64,000 nucleotides of DNA, taken from Salipaludibacillus agaradhaerens. GTDB taxonomy: Bacteria > Bacillota > Bacilli > Bacillales > Salisediminibacteriaceae. Positions 1-8,682 of the stretch are shown here, piece by piece (the first letter of the stretch is position 1; the number at the start of each line of letters is the position of its first letter). The stretch lies in contig NZ_KV917378.1 in NCBI RefSeq assembly GCF_002019735.1, positions 2,382,869 to 2,446,868 on the forward strand, written 5' to 3'. Under the pieces are notes generated by a model. That model was not told the DNA's origin. It did no database searches and was given only the letters and a program-made list of their open reading frames with translations. Position numbers and translations under genes: made by a program.

Positions 1-1
1 C

Positions 2-1150
2 GCAAAAAAAATGGGCGAAAAGAAGTTTCAGGAAGCAAGGAGTAACTTCACGCTTATCGTCTTATTCGGTACTGTCATTGGCCTCTTGATCATGAGTTTA
101 GGGTTATTATTTATTCAGCCATTGTTAGCGCTGATCGGAGCGACAGCTGATGAACAGCTTTTTAATTACACGTTTACTTACGCAAAAATATTATTAATGG
201 TCAGTCCATTAATCACCATTCAAATGATGTTTGAAAACTTTTTTGTAACAGCAGGAAAACCCAATTTAAGTTTGGTTATCACACTTATCGGCGGAAGTTT
301 GAACATTGCTTTAGATTATGTATTTATCGTTGTCATGAATATGGGAATTGAAGGGGCCGCCCTTGCAACTGCTATAGGCATTACCATCCCTGCATTTATC
401 GGGATTGGCTACTTTTTATTCGCTAGACATAATATGCTTTATTTTTCCAAGCCAAAAGTTGATTGGAAAGTCATTCTAAACAGCTGTATTAACGGTTCTT
501 CCGAAATGATAACTAACCTCTCCCTTTCATTTATAACTTTTGCTTTTAACCTGTTAATGCTTGATTATATTGGGGTAGAAGGTGTGGCAGCTGTTACAAT
601 CATGCTTTATTTAATGATGTTTTTAACCCCTGTTTTCATGGGATACTCTGTTGGTATTGCACCCATTATTAGCTATAATTACGGAAGCCAAAATAAGACA
701 CAGCTTAAACATATTTTTAAGATTAGCACGCTCGTAATTGGTATCAGCTCCATAGCCGTGTTTGCCCTATCCCTTTTGTTTGGGCCTTATCTTATCCAAT
801 TTATGGTTGAAAAAGGGAGTGACGTTTATCATATCGCCATTGACGGTTTTCGGATATTCTCTATCGGTTTCTTATTTATGGGAATCAATATCTTTACTTC
901 CATGTTGTTCACTGCTCTTTCAAACGGGAAAGTGTCTGCTTTCATCTCACTGCTAAGAACATTCGTTTTCGTATTAACTGGGCTGTGGGTGTTACCATTA
1001 TTATTAGGCGTTAACGGGATATGGCTGGCGATCCCATTAGCAGAATTTCTGTCGCTTATCGTCTGTACCATTTTTCTATTGAAACATAGAAACGTGTATA
1101 ATGGCTCTAACAATGACTCATTACTTAAGGGGGAAATGAAGGTTTTATGA
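2..1150 (+). CDS. MATE-family multidrug efflux protein (5'-truncated by window edge)
   Basis: Membrane exporter of the MATE family, which typically uses a Na+ or H+ gradient to expel cationic drugs. The reading frame is open to the first base of the window, so the Met codon at 11 is probably internal: about 380 residues are visible where the family usually has about 450. What remains shows repeated hydrophobic segments separated by short basic loops and a stretch near residues 75-90 ([15 protein letters not shown]) typical of the MATE fold, ending in a hydrophilic tail. The stop codon overlaps the next gene by four bases (ATGA), so the MerR-type regulator downstream is cotranscribed and probably controls this pump. 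Family call is confident; substrate unknown. Confidence 0.85.
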   Translation, partial: AKKMGEKKFQEARSNFTLIVLFGTVIGLLIMSLGLLFIQPLLALIGATADEQLFNYTFTYAKILLMVSPLITIQMMFENFFVTAGKPNLSLVITLIGGSLNIALDYVFIVVMNMGIEGAALATAIGITIPAFIGIGYFLFARHNMLYFSKPKVDWKVILNSCINGSSEMITNLSLSFITFAFNLLMLDYIGVEGVAAVTIMLYLMMFLTPVFMGYSVGIAPIISYNYGSQNKTQLKHIFKISTLVIGISSIAVFALSLLFGPYLIQFMVEKGSDVYHIAIDGFRIFSIGFLFMGINIFTSMLFTALSNGKVSAFISLLRTFVFVLTGLWVLPLLLGVNGIWLAIPLAEFLSLIVCTIFLLKHRNVYNGSNNDSLLKGEMKVL

Positions 1151-1965
1151 CCATAAACCCACACGCTCATTTAACGACTGGCCAATTTGCAAAGCTAATG
1201 GATGTCAGCAAAGATACTTTGTTTTATTATGATAGAATTGGTGTGTTTTCACCGGAGATTATTGCTTCTAATGGTTATCGCTACTATTCTATCTACCAAG
1301 CAGATGTTTTCAACGTCATTTGGACACTAAAAGAATTAGATATGCCCTTAAAAGAAATTAAAGCATACCTTGATGACAGATCACCCAAAAAGTTGATTCA
1401 TTTACTTGAGAAAGAAGCAAACGTTATTACTGCGAAAATCGCTCATCTGGAGAAAATGCGAAAGTTGATCGTAGACAAGATGACTGTCACAAAAGGAGCA
1501 TTAGAAGTAGATACTTCAAAAATTATTATTGAATATAAAGAAGAGGAAGAATTCATTGTCATTACTGACTCAAAACCTTTAACAAACGCTAAAAACATCT
1601 ATGATTCATTACAGACTCACTACAAATATTTAAATGAACATCATATTGAGACGTCCGCCTCTGAAGGATGGATGATCAGTGTTAAAAATGTTCTAAATGG
1701 AGAATCAGTTAACTATAACTATCTCTATTCAAAAGTAACTGAACCGACATATGCCCATCTCAAAATTAAAAAAGGGTCTTATTTAGTCGGTTATCATGAT
1801 GGTTATCTTAGTATTGATCAGGCCTATGCCAAATTAGTAAAGTATGCAAAAGATAATGATCTCGTATTGCAAGATTATTTCTACGAAGAACTTCTGTTAG
1901 ACGAGTTATCTGTTAAAGGCTTTGATAAGTACTTAATAAAGCTATATGTGCACGTTCTTGATTAA
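1147..1965 (+). CDS. MerR-family regulator with GyrI-like effector domain
   Basis: DNA-binding regulator of the BmrR/MerR type. Residues about 9-75 form the winged-helix domain ([20 protein letters not shown] then RYYS), followed by a coiled-coil linker (about 80-115) and a C-terminal half that looks like the GyrI/BmrR drug-binding fold, with an acidic strand ([11 protein letters not shown]) and a [12 protein letters not shown]-like strand. Translationally coupled to the MATE pump gene through an ATGA overlap. In known systems such regulators bind a hydrophobic drug and activate the efflux gene; that role is inferred from position. I did not find a clear 19-20 bp-spaced promoter, because the pump's 5' end lies outside the window. 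Confidence 0.85.
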   Translation: MTINPHAHLTTGQFAKLMDVSKDTLFYYDRIGVFSPEIIASNGYRYYSIYQADVFNVIWTLKELDMPLKEIKAYLDDRSPKKLIHLLEKEANVITAKIAHLEKMRKLIVDKMTVTKGALEVDTSKIIIEYKEEEEFIVITDSKPLTNAKNIYDSLQTHYKYLNEHHIETSASEGWMISVKNVLNGESVNYNYLYSKVTEPTYAHLKIKKGSYLVGYHDGYLSIDQAYAKLVKYAKDNDLVLQDYFYEELLLDELSVKGFDKYLIKLYVHVLD

Positions 1966-2134
1966 AATAGACTTTAAAAATAACTCACAATAGACGTGGC
2001 TGTACCAAAAGCATTGACTTTTTTGGGCAGTCTCTCTATTTTACCGCGATCACTATTATGAAAAGATTGGAACCCTGCTTTTACCCAAGGATACCACTGT
2101 AAGATCGGCGCCACATTACCTTGCCGTGTCTTAG

Positions 2135-2222
2135 TAGTCCGCCGAGTCATATTCCGCCTCCTCAAGAAAACCACCTTGCGGGATCTTCAGCTATTGCTTT
2201 TGCCGCTGGCGTTGCCCCCTGC
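2135..2222 (+). repeat. Degenerate copy of Bacillus-type GC-rich intergenic repeat (copy A)
   Basis: This stretch, in the 320-base gap between the MerR and azlD genes, aligns with the better preserved copy at 21165-21280 in the same orientation (shared blocks CGCCTCCTC, GCGGGATCTTC/GCGGGGTCTTC, TTGCTTTT-CCGCTGG). It is degraded. A short reading frame on the minus strand with a good ribosome-site look-alike starts inside it; that site is simply the GAGGAGG of the repeat, so I do not call a gene. Confidence 0.5.
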
Positions 2223-2285
2223 CTTTGCGAGTATGTATCTTCCACAATTGATGTCGTGACACTTCCCGATCTTTAACGACACCAG

Positions 2286-2603
2286 CTAGCCCGCAAGTAT
2301 GACATCCATAATAAAAACACCGGTAATCCCACCAATGACAACCAAAATTAAATTAACCTTTAACGCTGCAAGAATGAGCGCAGCAAGAGATCCCATAATA
2401 GCTGACTCAATATTTTCCACAGAGAAGAGAATATCAGGGAAAATAAGACTGGCCAATACAGCATATGGCACAAATTCAAGAAAACGTCTCATCCTCACTG
2501 GCAATTGGACCTTTTGTAAAAACACCATTGGGAGCATGCGTGGAATGTAGGTCACTAATCCCATTCCGATGACTAAAAAGATTAAGCTAGTCATGAGACT
2601 CAC
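2286..2603 (-). CDS. azlD: AzlD-family branched-chain amino acid transport protein
   Basis: Small (105 residues) integral membrane partner of AzlC. In B. subtilis AzlCD exports branched-chain amino acids and gives 4-azaleucine resistance. The protein has about four hydrophobic segments and the family's GMGLVTYIPRMLPM-like N-terminal block followed by LEFVPYAVLASLIFPDIL. Its start overlaps the end of azlC by 17 bases, the usual arrangement for this pair, so the two are translationally coupled. Amino-acid specificity cannot be read from sequence. Confidence 0.9.
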   Translation of the reverse strand: MSLMTSLIFLVIGMGLVTYIPRMLPMVFLQKVQLPVRMRRFLEFVPYAVLASLIFPDILFSVENIESAIMGSLAALILAALKVNLILVVIGGITGVFIMDVILAG

Positions 2604-3354
2604 CTTCTTTCTCAGGGAAAATGGCTACGCCGATACTTGCTGCGATGACAGTAGACAGGATCACTCGCCAACCGTCTGACAATTGGATCATATCCGTCCA
2701 ATAAATCAGGGAACTGATCGTGATCGCGATGAAGACAACAATAACTACCGAGCTAGATTTTTTTAGCGCTGGCACTAATAGGCCAATAAACATAGCAAAG
2801 AGAGCGATCCCCATACTGTTTTGTACGGATTGTGGTAGTCCCGACGCAAAAAATACCCCAATCCATGTCCCTATATTCCAAGCGGAAAAGGCAATGGTGT
2901 TTAGGCCGATGAGGTACATGGCTGGTAGATCTTTTTCTTCTTGGATTGATGCAACACTAAATGTTTCGTCTGTCACGCCGAATGATAGGAGAGACAATTG
3001 TTTCTTCGATGTGGTATCAGACACGCGTTGTGATAGCGAAGCAGTCATGAGGAAATGACGTAAATTCAGGATGAATGTCGTCAAAATAATTTCCCAATAC
3101 ATCACCCCAGCCATGATGAGATTCACACCGATGAATTGACTGGCACCGGCAAAAATAATGAGCGACATGAGAATTGTAACGAGATCTGGAATACCAGAAG
3201 CTTTAGCTAGGAGGCCAAAAGCAATGGCAATAGGAATATAACCTATGGCAACTGGAACACCTGCCTGCATCCCCCGCTTAAAATAATGACGGTGTGAAGG
3301 TTGTTTATAATCTATCGCGTCAAAAGAGTCTTTTTTCATAGTTTGATTAGACAT
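2587..3354 (-). CDS. azlC: AzlC-family branched-chain amino acid exporter subunit
   Basis: Large subunit of the AzlCD amino-acid exporter. It has a hydrophilic N-terminus of about 30 residues and then multiple membrane segments with family-typical blocks (GYIPIAIAFGLLAKASG, NLRHFLMTASLS, FGVTDETFSV). The Met codon at 3354 is chosen because AGAGGTG lies six bases upstream; the frame also opens with an in-frame TTG seven codons earlier, but that would place the ribosome site inside the gene. It is divergent from the XRE-cupin regulator, with a 109-base AT-rich intergenic region between the starts. Confidence 0.9.
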   Translation of the reverse strand: MSNQTMKKDSFDAIDYKQPSHRHYFKRGMQAGVPVAIGYIPIAIAFGLLAKASGIPDLVTILMSLIIFAGASQFIGVNLIMAGVMYWEIILTTFILNLRHFLMTASLSQRVSDTTSKKQLSLLSFGVTDETFSVASIQEEKDLPAMYLIGLNTIAFSAWNIGTWIGVFFASGLPQSVQNSMGIALFAMFIGLLVPALKKSSSVVIVVFIAITISSLIYWTDMIQLSDGWRVILSTVIAASIGVAIFPEKEGESHD

Positions 3355-3463
3355 CGTATCACCTCTTCGATACAATATAATATAGCATATTTTTTAATTA
3401 ATATAAAATATATTATCACTTTTGTATGTTATAACATCCCTTTGTTATGGAAGGTGAACGTGA

Positions 3464-4018
3464 ATGGATCCCATTAATATTACGATCGCTGAAAAATTAA
3501 GAAAAATTCGTAAGGAAAAAGGCCTGAGCTTGGATAAAGCAGCAGACCTAACCGGTGTGAGCAAAGCGATGCTCGGCCAAATTGAGCGAGGGGTATCAAA
3601 TCCAACCGTCTCTATTTTATGGAAAATCGCTAACGGTTTAAAGGTCTCCTTTTCTTCTTTTGTGGAAGAAGATGAGCCTGCCGTATCCCTTGTAAAAATG
3701 GCGAATGTCAAACCTGTCGTTGATGAAGGCGGCAAATACCGTGTCTTCCCACTCTTTCCTTATCAGCAAGACAAATCGTTTGAGTTTTATACGATTTTCC
3801 TTGAGGAAGGGCACAGTCACAAGGCAGAGGCACACCATGCCGGCGTGGAAGAATATATAACTGTTTCAGAAGGGGAGCTGATCATTGACGTTGACGGGCA
3901 ACGCTATACAATTTATGAAGGGGACGCCCTCCGATTTAAAGCAGACAGAGCCCATGTTTATATCAATGAAAGCACTGGTACGACACGCTTTCATCTCGTG
4001 ATTTATTATCCACATTAA
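3464..4018 (+). CDS. XRE-family transcriptional regulator with C-terminal cupin
   Basis: 184 residues: a helix-turn-helix of the Cro/C1 type at about residues 8-62 (KLRKIRKEKGLSLDKAADL, then SKAMLGQIERG and PTVSILWKIA) and a single-cupin fold at about 105-180 (EEYITVSEGEL, GDALRF, HVY). Regulators of this build (for example SutR/PuuR-like) sense small metabolites in the cupin. It is preceded by GGAAGGTGA and diverges from azlCD, so it most likely controls that exporter in response to an amino acid; this is inferred from position only. Confidence 0.85.
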   Translation: MDPINITIAEKLRKIRKEKGLSLDKAADLTGVSKAMLGQIERGVSNPTVSILWKIANGLKVSFSSFVEEDEPAVSLVKMANVKPVVDEGGKYRVFPLFPYQQDKSFEFYTIFLEEGHSHKAEAHHAGVEEYITVSEGELIIDVDGQRYTIYEGDALRFKADRAHVYINESTGTTRFHLVIYYPH

Positions 4019-4020
4019 AC

Positions 4021-5055
4021 TTAACGGAATTTCCACACGAGTTCTCTACGACTTGTCACGTGCGTCTTTTCAAAAATCGCTTTCAAGTGATCTTGGACCG
4101 TGTATGGAGAGATATAACAAGCTGCGGCAATTTCTTTAGTTGATAAGCCTTTCATCACTTTTTCTAAAACCTCTCGCTCTCTATTTGTCAGACGGTAAAG
4201 GTTTGTTAAATAAGGGAAAATAGCGTCCCGCTCAGCTCGTTGGATCAGCACGGCCAATGATATGATTTTTTTGTCCACGATTAAGGGCGTTGCTTCTAGC
4301 GTTAAAAAGGCCTCTCCTCTTAATCTCATCATAACTTTTTTATTCTTCAGGCTGGCTGTCGCAGCTGAACATATAGCTCTTATTGGCCTCGGTACGAGCC
4401 TGCTCCCCTGGATATTTTCCCGTTCCCTTAGCTTATCCAACCACATTGTTCCTCGCTCATTTCCAGCCATGAGTTCTATCTTTTCTGAAAAAGTTAAGAC
4501 ACCAGTATCTTCAGTAGATTTCTCCTGAAAGCTTAGAGACAATTGGTTTTCTATGCTCTCAAGTCCCTCAGCTATCGTCTGGGAAAGTTGAGATAGTATC
4601 TCCTCATCTTCGTCATTAAAAAGAGGGTGTTGATGCCCTCTAAATAACGTCATAAATCCTTTACACTCATGTTCTTTCATTACAACAACGCGTAGCTCAT
4701 CAGTGAAACCTGCTGGACGTAAAACTTGCTGCCAACGGACACACGTCTTATTGTTTAACTGCATCGCTTGTCTTAAAGCTGCTGCACGACTATTGGAGGC
4801 AACTAATGCCTTATATGAATGAAGATCTTCCTGACGATATTCATTTTCAAACAAACGAGCATGAAGTTCCTCAATACACTCATCCGTCACCGCCCCTGTG
4901 GACAGTAACGTGTCTTTATCAACTGTTGTAAAACAACCTGCTTGATAGGGAACGATTCGCTTTAGACCATGAAGGATCCGTCTCTGATAATCACTTAACG
5001 ATGTGGCTTTACTCTCGATCATCGTCAATGCGTTCTTTGCCTTTTCTATCTCCAC
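4021..5055 (-). CDS. LuxR-family transcriptional regulator (orphan)
   Basis: About 344 residues from a GTG start at 5055, which has AGGGAGG six bases upstream; an ATG at 5082 in the same frame is possible but lacks a ribosome site. The C-terminal 60 residues are a GerE/LuxR helix-turn-helix (LTNREREVLEKVMKGLSTKE, SPYTVQDHLKAIFEKT). The N-terminal 280 residues have no receiver aspartate and look like a GAF/PAS-type sensory module with a repeated ERNEIQG-like region before the HTH. It diverges from the methyltransferase/saccharopine-dehydrogenase pair with a Fur-like box in between. Its signal is unknown; control of the divergent pair is inferred. Confidence 0.75.
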   Translation of the reverse strand: MEIEKAKNALTMIESKATSLSDYQRRILHGLKRIVPYQAGCFTTVDKDTLLSTGAVTDECIEELHARLFENEYRQEDLHSYKALVASNSRAAALRQAMQLNNKTCVRWQQVLRPAGFTDELRVVVMKEHECKGFMTLFRGHQHPLFNDEDEEILSQLSQTIAEGLESIENQLSLSFQEKSTEDTGVLTFSEKIELMAGNERGTMWLDKLRERENIQGSRLVPRPIRAICSAATASLKNKKVMMRLRGEAFLTLEATPLIVDKKIISLAVLIQRAERDAIFPYLTNLYRLTNREREVLEKVMKGLSTKEIAAACYISPYTVQDHLKAIFEKTHVTSRRELVWKFR

Positions 5056-5119
5056 CTTGTGCCTCCCTCTTAAACCCCACATTTCTGGGATCGATAAACG
5101 CTCATCATCTACTTATAAT

Positions 5120-5134
5120 TGAGAATGATTCTTA
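5120..5134. promoter_or_regulatory. Fur-like box between LuxR-type regulator and methyltransferase
   Basis: TGAGAATGATTCTTA matches the 7-1-7 Fur consensus (TGATAAT-N-ATTATCA) at 11 of 14 positions by my count, and has good dyad symmetry. It lies 45 bases before the methyltransferase start and 65 bases before the divergent LuxR-type gene, so it could repress either or both under iron sufficiency. The same spelling (GATTCT arm) recurs in the box before feuA at 39348. Confidence 0.55.
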
Positions 5135-5178
5135 CTTAAGTTTAACCAATTACAGACTAAATAAAAAGAGGTGTTATT

Positions 5179-5880
5179 ATGAAACATGCAAACATGAATT
5201 GGAACAATGATCATAAAGTGGCAACTTATCGAGAATCCATTCCATTAAAAATCCCCGCCTATCATACATTGCATACGATGATGTCTTCCTTTCTTACAGC
5301 AGGCATTAATGAGAAAGAACCCGGCATTTTAATCGTGGGCGGTGGCGGTGGAAAAGAACTAGATGTTCTGGCAAAACGCCATTCTCATTGGCACTATACG
5401 ATCGTCGATCCTTCAAATCGTATGCTTGAACTGGCTGCCCGTGTTAAAGAACAACTACCTTTCCCGCATTCAGTCACCTTATGTCATGGTGACTTATCAA
5501 CTGTCCCCTATGAGCGGCTTTATTCTGCCATTACTTGCTTACTTGTGGCCCATTTTATTGAAAATGAAAAGAAACCCGCTTTTTTGCAAGACATGTATCG
5601 GCGTTTAAAACCTGGTGGTATGTTAGTCATAACAACGATGAATGACTTGGAGAATCACCCTTCTAGATTAGTGTATGAGAACGCTTGGCTAGATTTTATG
5701 GAGCTGAAGGGTTGCTGCTCGGGACAGTGGAACACGTTCAAATCATCATTTGGCAAAACCACTCATTTAATGGCAAGTGACACATTTGAGCAGTTACTTA
5801 CTACCACAGGTTTTCAACCACCTACACGGTTTTTCAGTTCATTTTTAATTGATGGATGGATAGCATTTAAGGAGGCGTAA
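5179..5880 (+). CDS. Class I SAM-dependent methyltransferase
   Basis: 233 residues with a Rossmann-type SAM site: motif I at about residues 50-62 (ILIVGGGGGKELD), an acidic end of strand 2 (IVDPSNRMLE) and post-I DLSTVPYERLYSAIT. The later LKPGGMLVIT block is typical of small-molecule methyltransferases. AAAGAGGTG precedes the ATG. Three bases separate it from the saccharopine-dehydrogenase-like gene, whose ribosome site AGGAGG sits in this gene's last codons, so they form a two-gene operon. The substrate is unknown; the Fur-like box upstream suggests a role connected with iron or metal limitation, which is inference. Confidence 0.8.
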   Translation: MKHANMNWNNDHKVATYRESIPLKIPAYHTLHTMMSSFLTAGINEKEPGILIVGGGGGKELDVLAKRHSHWHYTIVDPSNRMLELAARVKEQLPFPHSVTLCHGDLSTVPYERLYSAITCLLVAHFIENEKKPAFLQDMYRRLKPGGMLVITTMNDLENHPSRLVYENAWLDFMELKGCCSGQWNTFKSSFGKTTHLMASDTFEQLLTTTGFQPPTRFFSSFLIDGWIAFKEA

Positions 5881-5883
5881 AAT

Positions 5884-7011
5884 ATGAAGTCATCTATTGT
5901 CGTCATCGGTGGGTATGGGCAAACAGGAAGGACTATTTGTCAGGCTTTAAGCGACTACTATCCCGGTAACGTCTATGCAGCTGGCAGAAATAAAAAGAAA
6001 GCAGAGGCTTTTTCATACGAAACGGATAACAAAGTACGGCCATTTTGCTTGGATGTCAATGACATGACGGATTGGGATTGGCTTGATTCAACGAAACTTG
6101 TCATTGTCTGTTTGGACTTACACTCAACTTTATTGGCCGATAAGTGTGCCTCATCTGGCACTCATTACATGGATATCTCTTCGAACGGGATATTATTTAG
6201 CAAACTGAAGGAAAAAGCCCTTCCTCCAACACAATCTACGACGCTGTTAAGTGTTGGCCTAGCCCCAGGACTCACTAATTTACTGGCTCAGCACACCACA
6301 AATCTATTAGCTGACACAGAGCATATAGATATTAGTATTATATTAGGAATGGGAGATACTCATGGTGAGGCAGCCCTTTTATGGACAATGAAGCATTTAG
6401 CTTCCTCTTATCCAACGTTCACCACCTCTGGTCATAAAAAAGTAAGAAGCTTTTCAGGGAGGAAAAAAGTTGATTTTGGCAACACATTAGGTGTCCGCTC
6501 AGTGTATCGTTTCCCCTTTTCTGATCAACAGACATTACCTTGCACCTTAAATGTACCATCTGTCACTACCCGTCTAGGATTTGACTCATCCGTTTTAACG
6601 AACGGATTAGCTGTCATGCGTAACACAGGATTGTTGGGCCTATTAGCACATGAGCGGTTCACCACATATCTTTCTCAGTTCTTAACACGATATAAGAAGG
6701 GATCTGCTCTATTTGCTGTTAAAGTTGAAGCATCTGGGACACTGAATGGTCATCATACGAAACGAAGTGCTCTTGTAATAGGTGAAAATGAATCGCTTAT
6801 AACAGCAAAAGTTGCCGCAGCAGCGGGAAGATTCCTATATGAAGACCTCCTTCCCCCAGGGACGTATCATAGTGACGAACTTTTCTCACTTACTGATACA
6901 GATGATGCATTATTCTTAAAATTGAAAACTGACTCTAGAGAAGAACCTGTCTCATCGATCGTTAAACATGAAAAAAACAGAGACAACTTCTTTTACACGC
7001 TCCTAACTTGA
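5884..7011 (+). CDS. Saccharopine dehydrogenase-like NAD(P)-binding protein
   Basis: 375 residues with an N-terminal NAD(P)-binding Rossmann fold (GGYGQTG at residues 9-15) and a second conserved block SVGLAPGLTNLLA typical of the saccharopine dehydrogenase-like superfamily. Members include lysine-pathway enzymes, carboxynorspermidine dehydrogenase and many uncharacterised oxidoreductases; this length fits the last group. It follows the methyltransferase by three bases with AGGAGG overlapping the previous stop. A methyltransferase plus an opine-like dehydrogenase behind a Fur-like box is reminiscent of small metallophore tailoring, but no nicotianamine-synthase-like gene is present, so I do not assign a product. 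Confidence 0.7.
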   Translation: MKSSIVVIGGYGQTGRTICQALSDYYPGNVYAAGRNKKKAEAFSYETDNKVRPFCLDVNDMTDWDWLDSTKLVIVCLDLHSTLLADKCASSGTHYMDISSNGILFSKLKEKALPPTQSTTLLSVGLAPGLTNLLAQHTTNLLADTEHIDISIILGMGDTHGEAALLWTMKHLASSYPTFTTSGHKKVRSFSGRKKVDFGNTLGVRSVYRFPFSDQQTLPCTLNVPSVTTRLGFDSSVLTNGLAVMRNTGLLGLLAHERFTTYLSQFLTRYKKGSALFAVKVEASGTLNGHHTKRSALVIGENESLITAKVAAAAGRFLYEDLLPPGTYHSDELFSLTDTDDALFLKLKTDSREEPVSSIVKHEKNRDNFFYTLLT

Positions 7012-7099
7012 CAAGTAGAAAGTGGTGCAATCAATTGACGTATTCCCCTTGCCCTTTCATGAAAAAAATGATACATTACATCATTAAGAGGTGATCACC

Positions 7100-7147
7100 A
7101 TGGTTTTTGTGAATCCGTTGGTACAACTTCATCATCATAACTATTAG
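7100..7147 (+). CDS. Candidate histidine leader peptide (15 residues) for hisS attenuation
   Basis: ATG at 7100 preceded by AAGAGGTGATC gives the peptide MVFVNPLVQLHHHNY then TAG. Three consecutive His codons (CAT CAT CAT at 7130-7138) lie just before the stop, followed by a hairpin and a strong intrinsic terminator and then a histidyl-tRNA synthetase gene. This is the layout of classical ribosome-mediated attenuation: scarce charged tRNA-His would stall a ribosome on the His codons and favour readthrough. I saw no T-box consensus (AGGGTGG-ACCGCG) in the region. Confidence 0.7.
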   Translation: MVFVNPLVQLHHHNY

Positions 7148-7182
7148 TCTTGCTAGCGATTTTTAAATCGTTTATAGGAAGA
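7146..7182 (+). promoter_or_regulatory. Hairpin between His leader peptide and terminator
   Basis: Two nested inverted repeats directly after the leader stop: outer AGTCTT/AAGACT and inner GCGATTT/AAATCGT with a three-base loop. It sits where a pause or competing hairpin is expected in an attenuator. Confidence 0.5.
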
Positions 7183-7195
7183 CTATTTATACTGC

Positions 7196-7243
7196 AACCG
7201 CATGTGATAAGTTTAAACAACTTTTATCACGTGCGGTTTTTTT
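7196..7243 (+). terminator. Strong intrinsic terminator (attenuator) upstream of hisS
   Basis: Arms AACCGCATGTGATAA (7196-7210) and TTATCACGTGCGGTT (7224-7238) pair over 15 bases with one G-U pair, followed by a run of seven T. It lies inside the hisS leader, 84 bases before the start codon, so it must be overridden for the synthetase to be expressed. The 5' arm is also partly complementary to the leader peptide's start region (ATCACCATGGTT), which could form an alternative structure. Confidence 0.8.
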
Positions 7244-7293
7244 GTCATAGATAACCGTCCGTAAAACGCCACTGATTGAAGGTTCGTTTTATG
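7243..7293 (-). repeat. Dispersed CGAACCTTC repeat, short form (inverted)
   Basis: Read on the minus strand it begins ATAAAACGAACCTTCAATC, continues AGTGGCGTTTTACGGACGG and ends TTATCTATGACAAA, matching both ends of the family found at ten other sites. It lies between the attenuator and hisS. Confidence 0.6.
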
Positions 7294-7326
7294 TTGATGG
7301 AAAAAATAAAATAGAGGAGAATCAAG

Positions 7327-8619
7327 ATGAAGAAAATGGCTTATCAAAATGTGAAAGGGACACAAGATTATTTACCACAAGCTGAAACAATCAGGCGGAC
7401 AATTCGCCAAACGTTAGAACAGACGTTTATCACGTACGGCTATCAACCGTTAGAAACGCCGATTTTAAATTATACTGATTTACTTGCATCTAAATATGGC
7501 GGAGGAGCTGAAATTTTAAAGGAAATGTATCAATTAAGCGATCAAGGTCAACGGGATTTAGCCTTGCGTTATGATTTAACAATCCCCTTTGCTAAAGTAA
7601 TTGGGTTAAACCCTTCTTTAAAAATGCCATTTAAACGTTATGAAATCGGCAAGGTTTTTCGAGACGGACCAATAAAAACAGGCAGGTTAAGAGAGTTTAC
7701 ACAATGCGATGTGGATATTACGGGCACCTCTTCTATTTTGGCTGAAGCCGAATTAATGCTAATGGCGTTAGATGCTTTTAAAAAGTTAGATTTGAAAGTG
7801 ACGATTCAATATAATAACCGAAAATTATTAACAGGTCTACTCGCTTTTTTGGATACACCATCCGATCTGATAAATGAGACGATTTTGATACTTGATAAAT
7901 TAGAGAAGATAGGTACTGAAGGCGTTATAAGCGAGTTAATGAAAAAGAACTTGCCATTAAATACTGTTCAAAAAATTAAGCGGTTTGTAGATGATTCTCA
8001 CAACACTGACCTGACTTATTTAAAGAATGTCGCAGGGACAAATGAGACTTTCACACAAGGGCTAGAAGAATTAGAGGCCTTATCAACGTATTTAACGTAC
8101 CTTAACGTGAATGACAAGTGTTCATTTAACCCTTTTTTAGCAAGAGGACTAGATATTTATACAGGCACTGTGTATGAAGTCTTTTTAACTGACAGTTCGA
8201 TCACGTCAAGCATTGGGAGCGGTGGGAGATATGATCGTACGATCGGTGGACTTATTGGGGGAGACGACGTTTTTCCTACTGTGGGACTTTCCTTCGGTCT
8301 TGATGTTATTTACACCGCTTTAAAAGGTAGAGGCTCTGATGAGCGCGGCGAATCAGAGTACCTCGTCCTGCCTGTTACAACTTCCACAACTAAAGAAGCT
8401 CTTGCAGTGGCACAATTTTTACGAACGAGAGGTTACCAAGCGAATATTGAGATGAGTGGGCGAAAACTGAATAAAGTGATGGAAAAGGCTAATAAAGACA
8501 ACATCCGTTATGTGGTAGTCATCGGCGAGGATGAGGTGCGACGCGGGGTGATGAACGTGAAAGATATGAGCACCGGAAAAACAGAGTTAAAAGCATTTAA
8601 CTACGCTGCTCCCCTTTAA
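7327..8619 (+). CDS. hisS: Histidyl-tRNA synthetase, archaeal/eukaryal-like paralogue
   Basis: 430-residue class II synthetase that charges tRNA-His. It has GTQDYLP at the start (motif 1 region), motif 2 at residues 111-130 (FRDGPIKTGRLREFTQCDVD), the histidine-site block ARGLDIYTGTVYE and motif 3 (SGGRYDR then SFGLDVIY), plus a full C-terminal anticodon-binding domain, so it is HisS and not the short HisZ paralogue. Motif 2 with GP and QCD resembles archaeal/eukaryal-like enzymes and differs from the usual bacterial QAGR-QFHQFG form. It stands alone, away from the aspS neighbourhood normal for Bacillus hisS. GAGGAGA lies six bases before the ATG. Likely a regulated second copy. Confidence 0.9.
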   Translation: MKKMAYQNVKGTQDYLPQAETIRRTIRQTLEQTFITYGYQPLETPILNYTDLLASKYGGGAEILKEMYQLSDQGQRDLALRYDLTIPFAKVIGLNPSLKMPFKRYEIGKVFRDGPIKTGRLREFTQCDVDITGTSSILAEAELMLMALDAFKKLDLKVTIQYNNRKLLTGLLAFLDTPSDLINETILILDKLEKIGTEGVISELMKKNLPLNTVQKIKRFVDDSHNTDLTYLKNVAGTNETFTQGLEELEALSTYLTYLNVNDKCSFNPFLARGLDIYTGTVYEVFLTDSSITSSIGSGGRYDRTIGGLIGGDDVFPTVGLSFGLDVIYTALKGRGSDERGESEYLVLPVTTSTTKEALAVAQFLRTRGYQANIEMSGRKLNKVMEKANKDNIRYVVVIGEDEVRRGVMNVKDMSTGKTELKAFNYAAPL

Positions 8620-8682
8620 GGCATAAGTAGCTAGACCTTTATACAATGCTTATATTGTCCTTAGTGTCCTTAGAATAATTTT

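Noticed and set aside
1974-2174. 66-codon minus-strand frame with a good ribosome site before an internal Met
   Set aside because: The apparent ribosome site is the GAGGAGG of a degenerate GC-rich repeat, the composition is unlike neighbouring genes and no family is recognised.
7012-7243. T-box riboswitch upstream of hisS
   Set aside because: No T-box sequence or antiterminator of the expected form, and the leader is short; the His-codon ORF explains the layout better.
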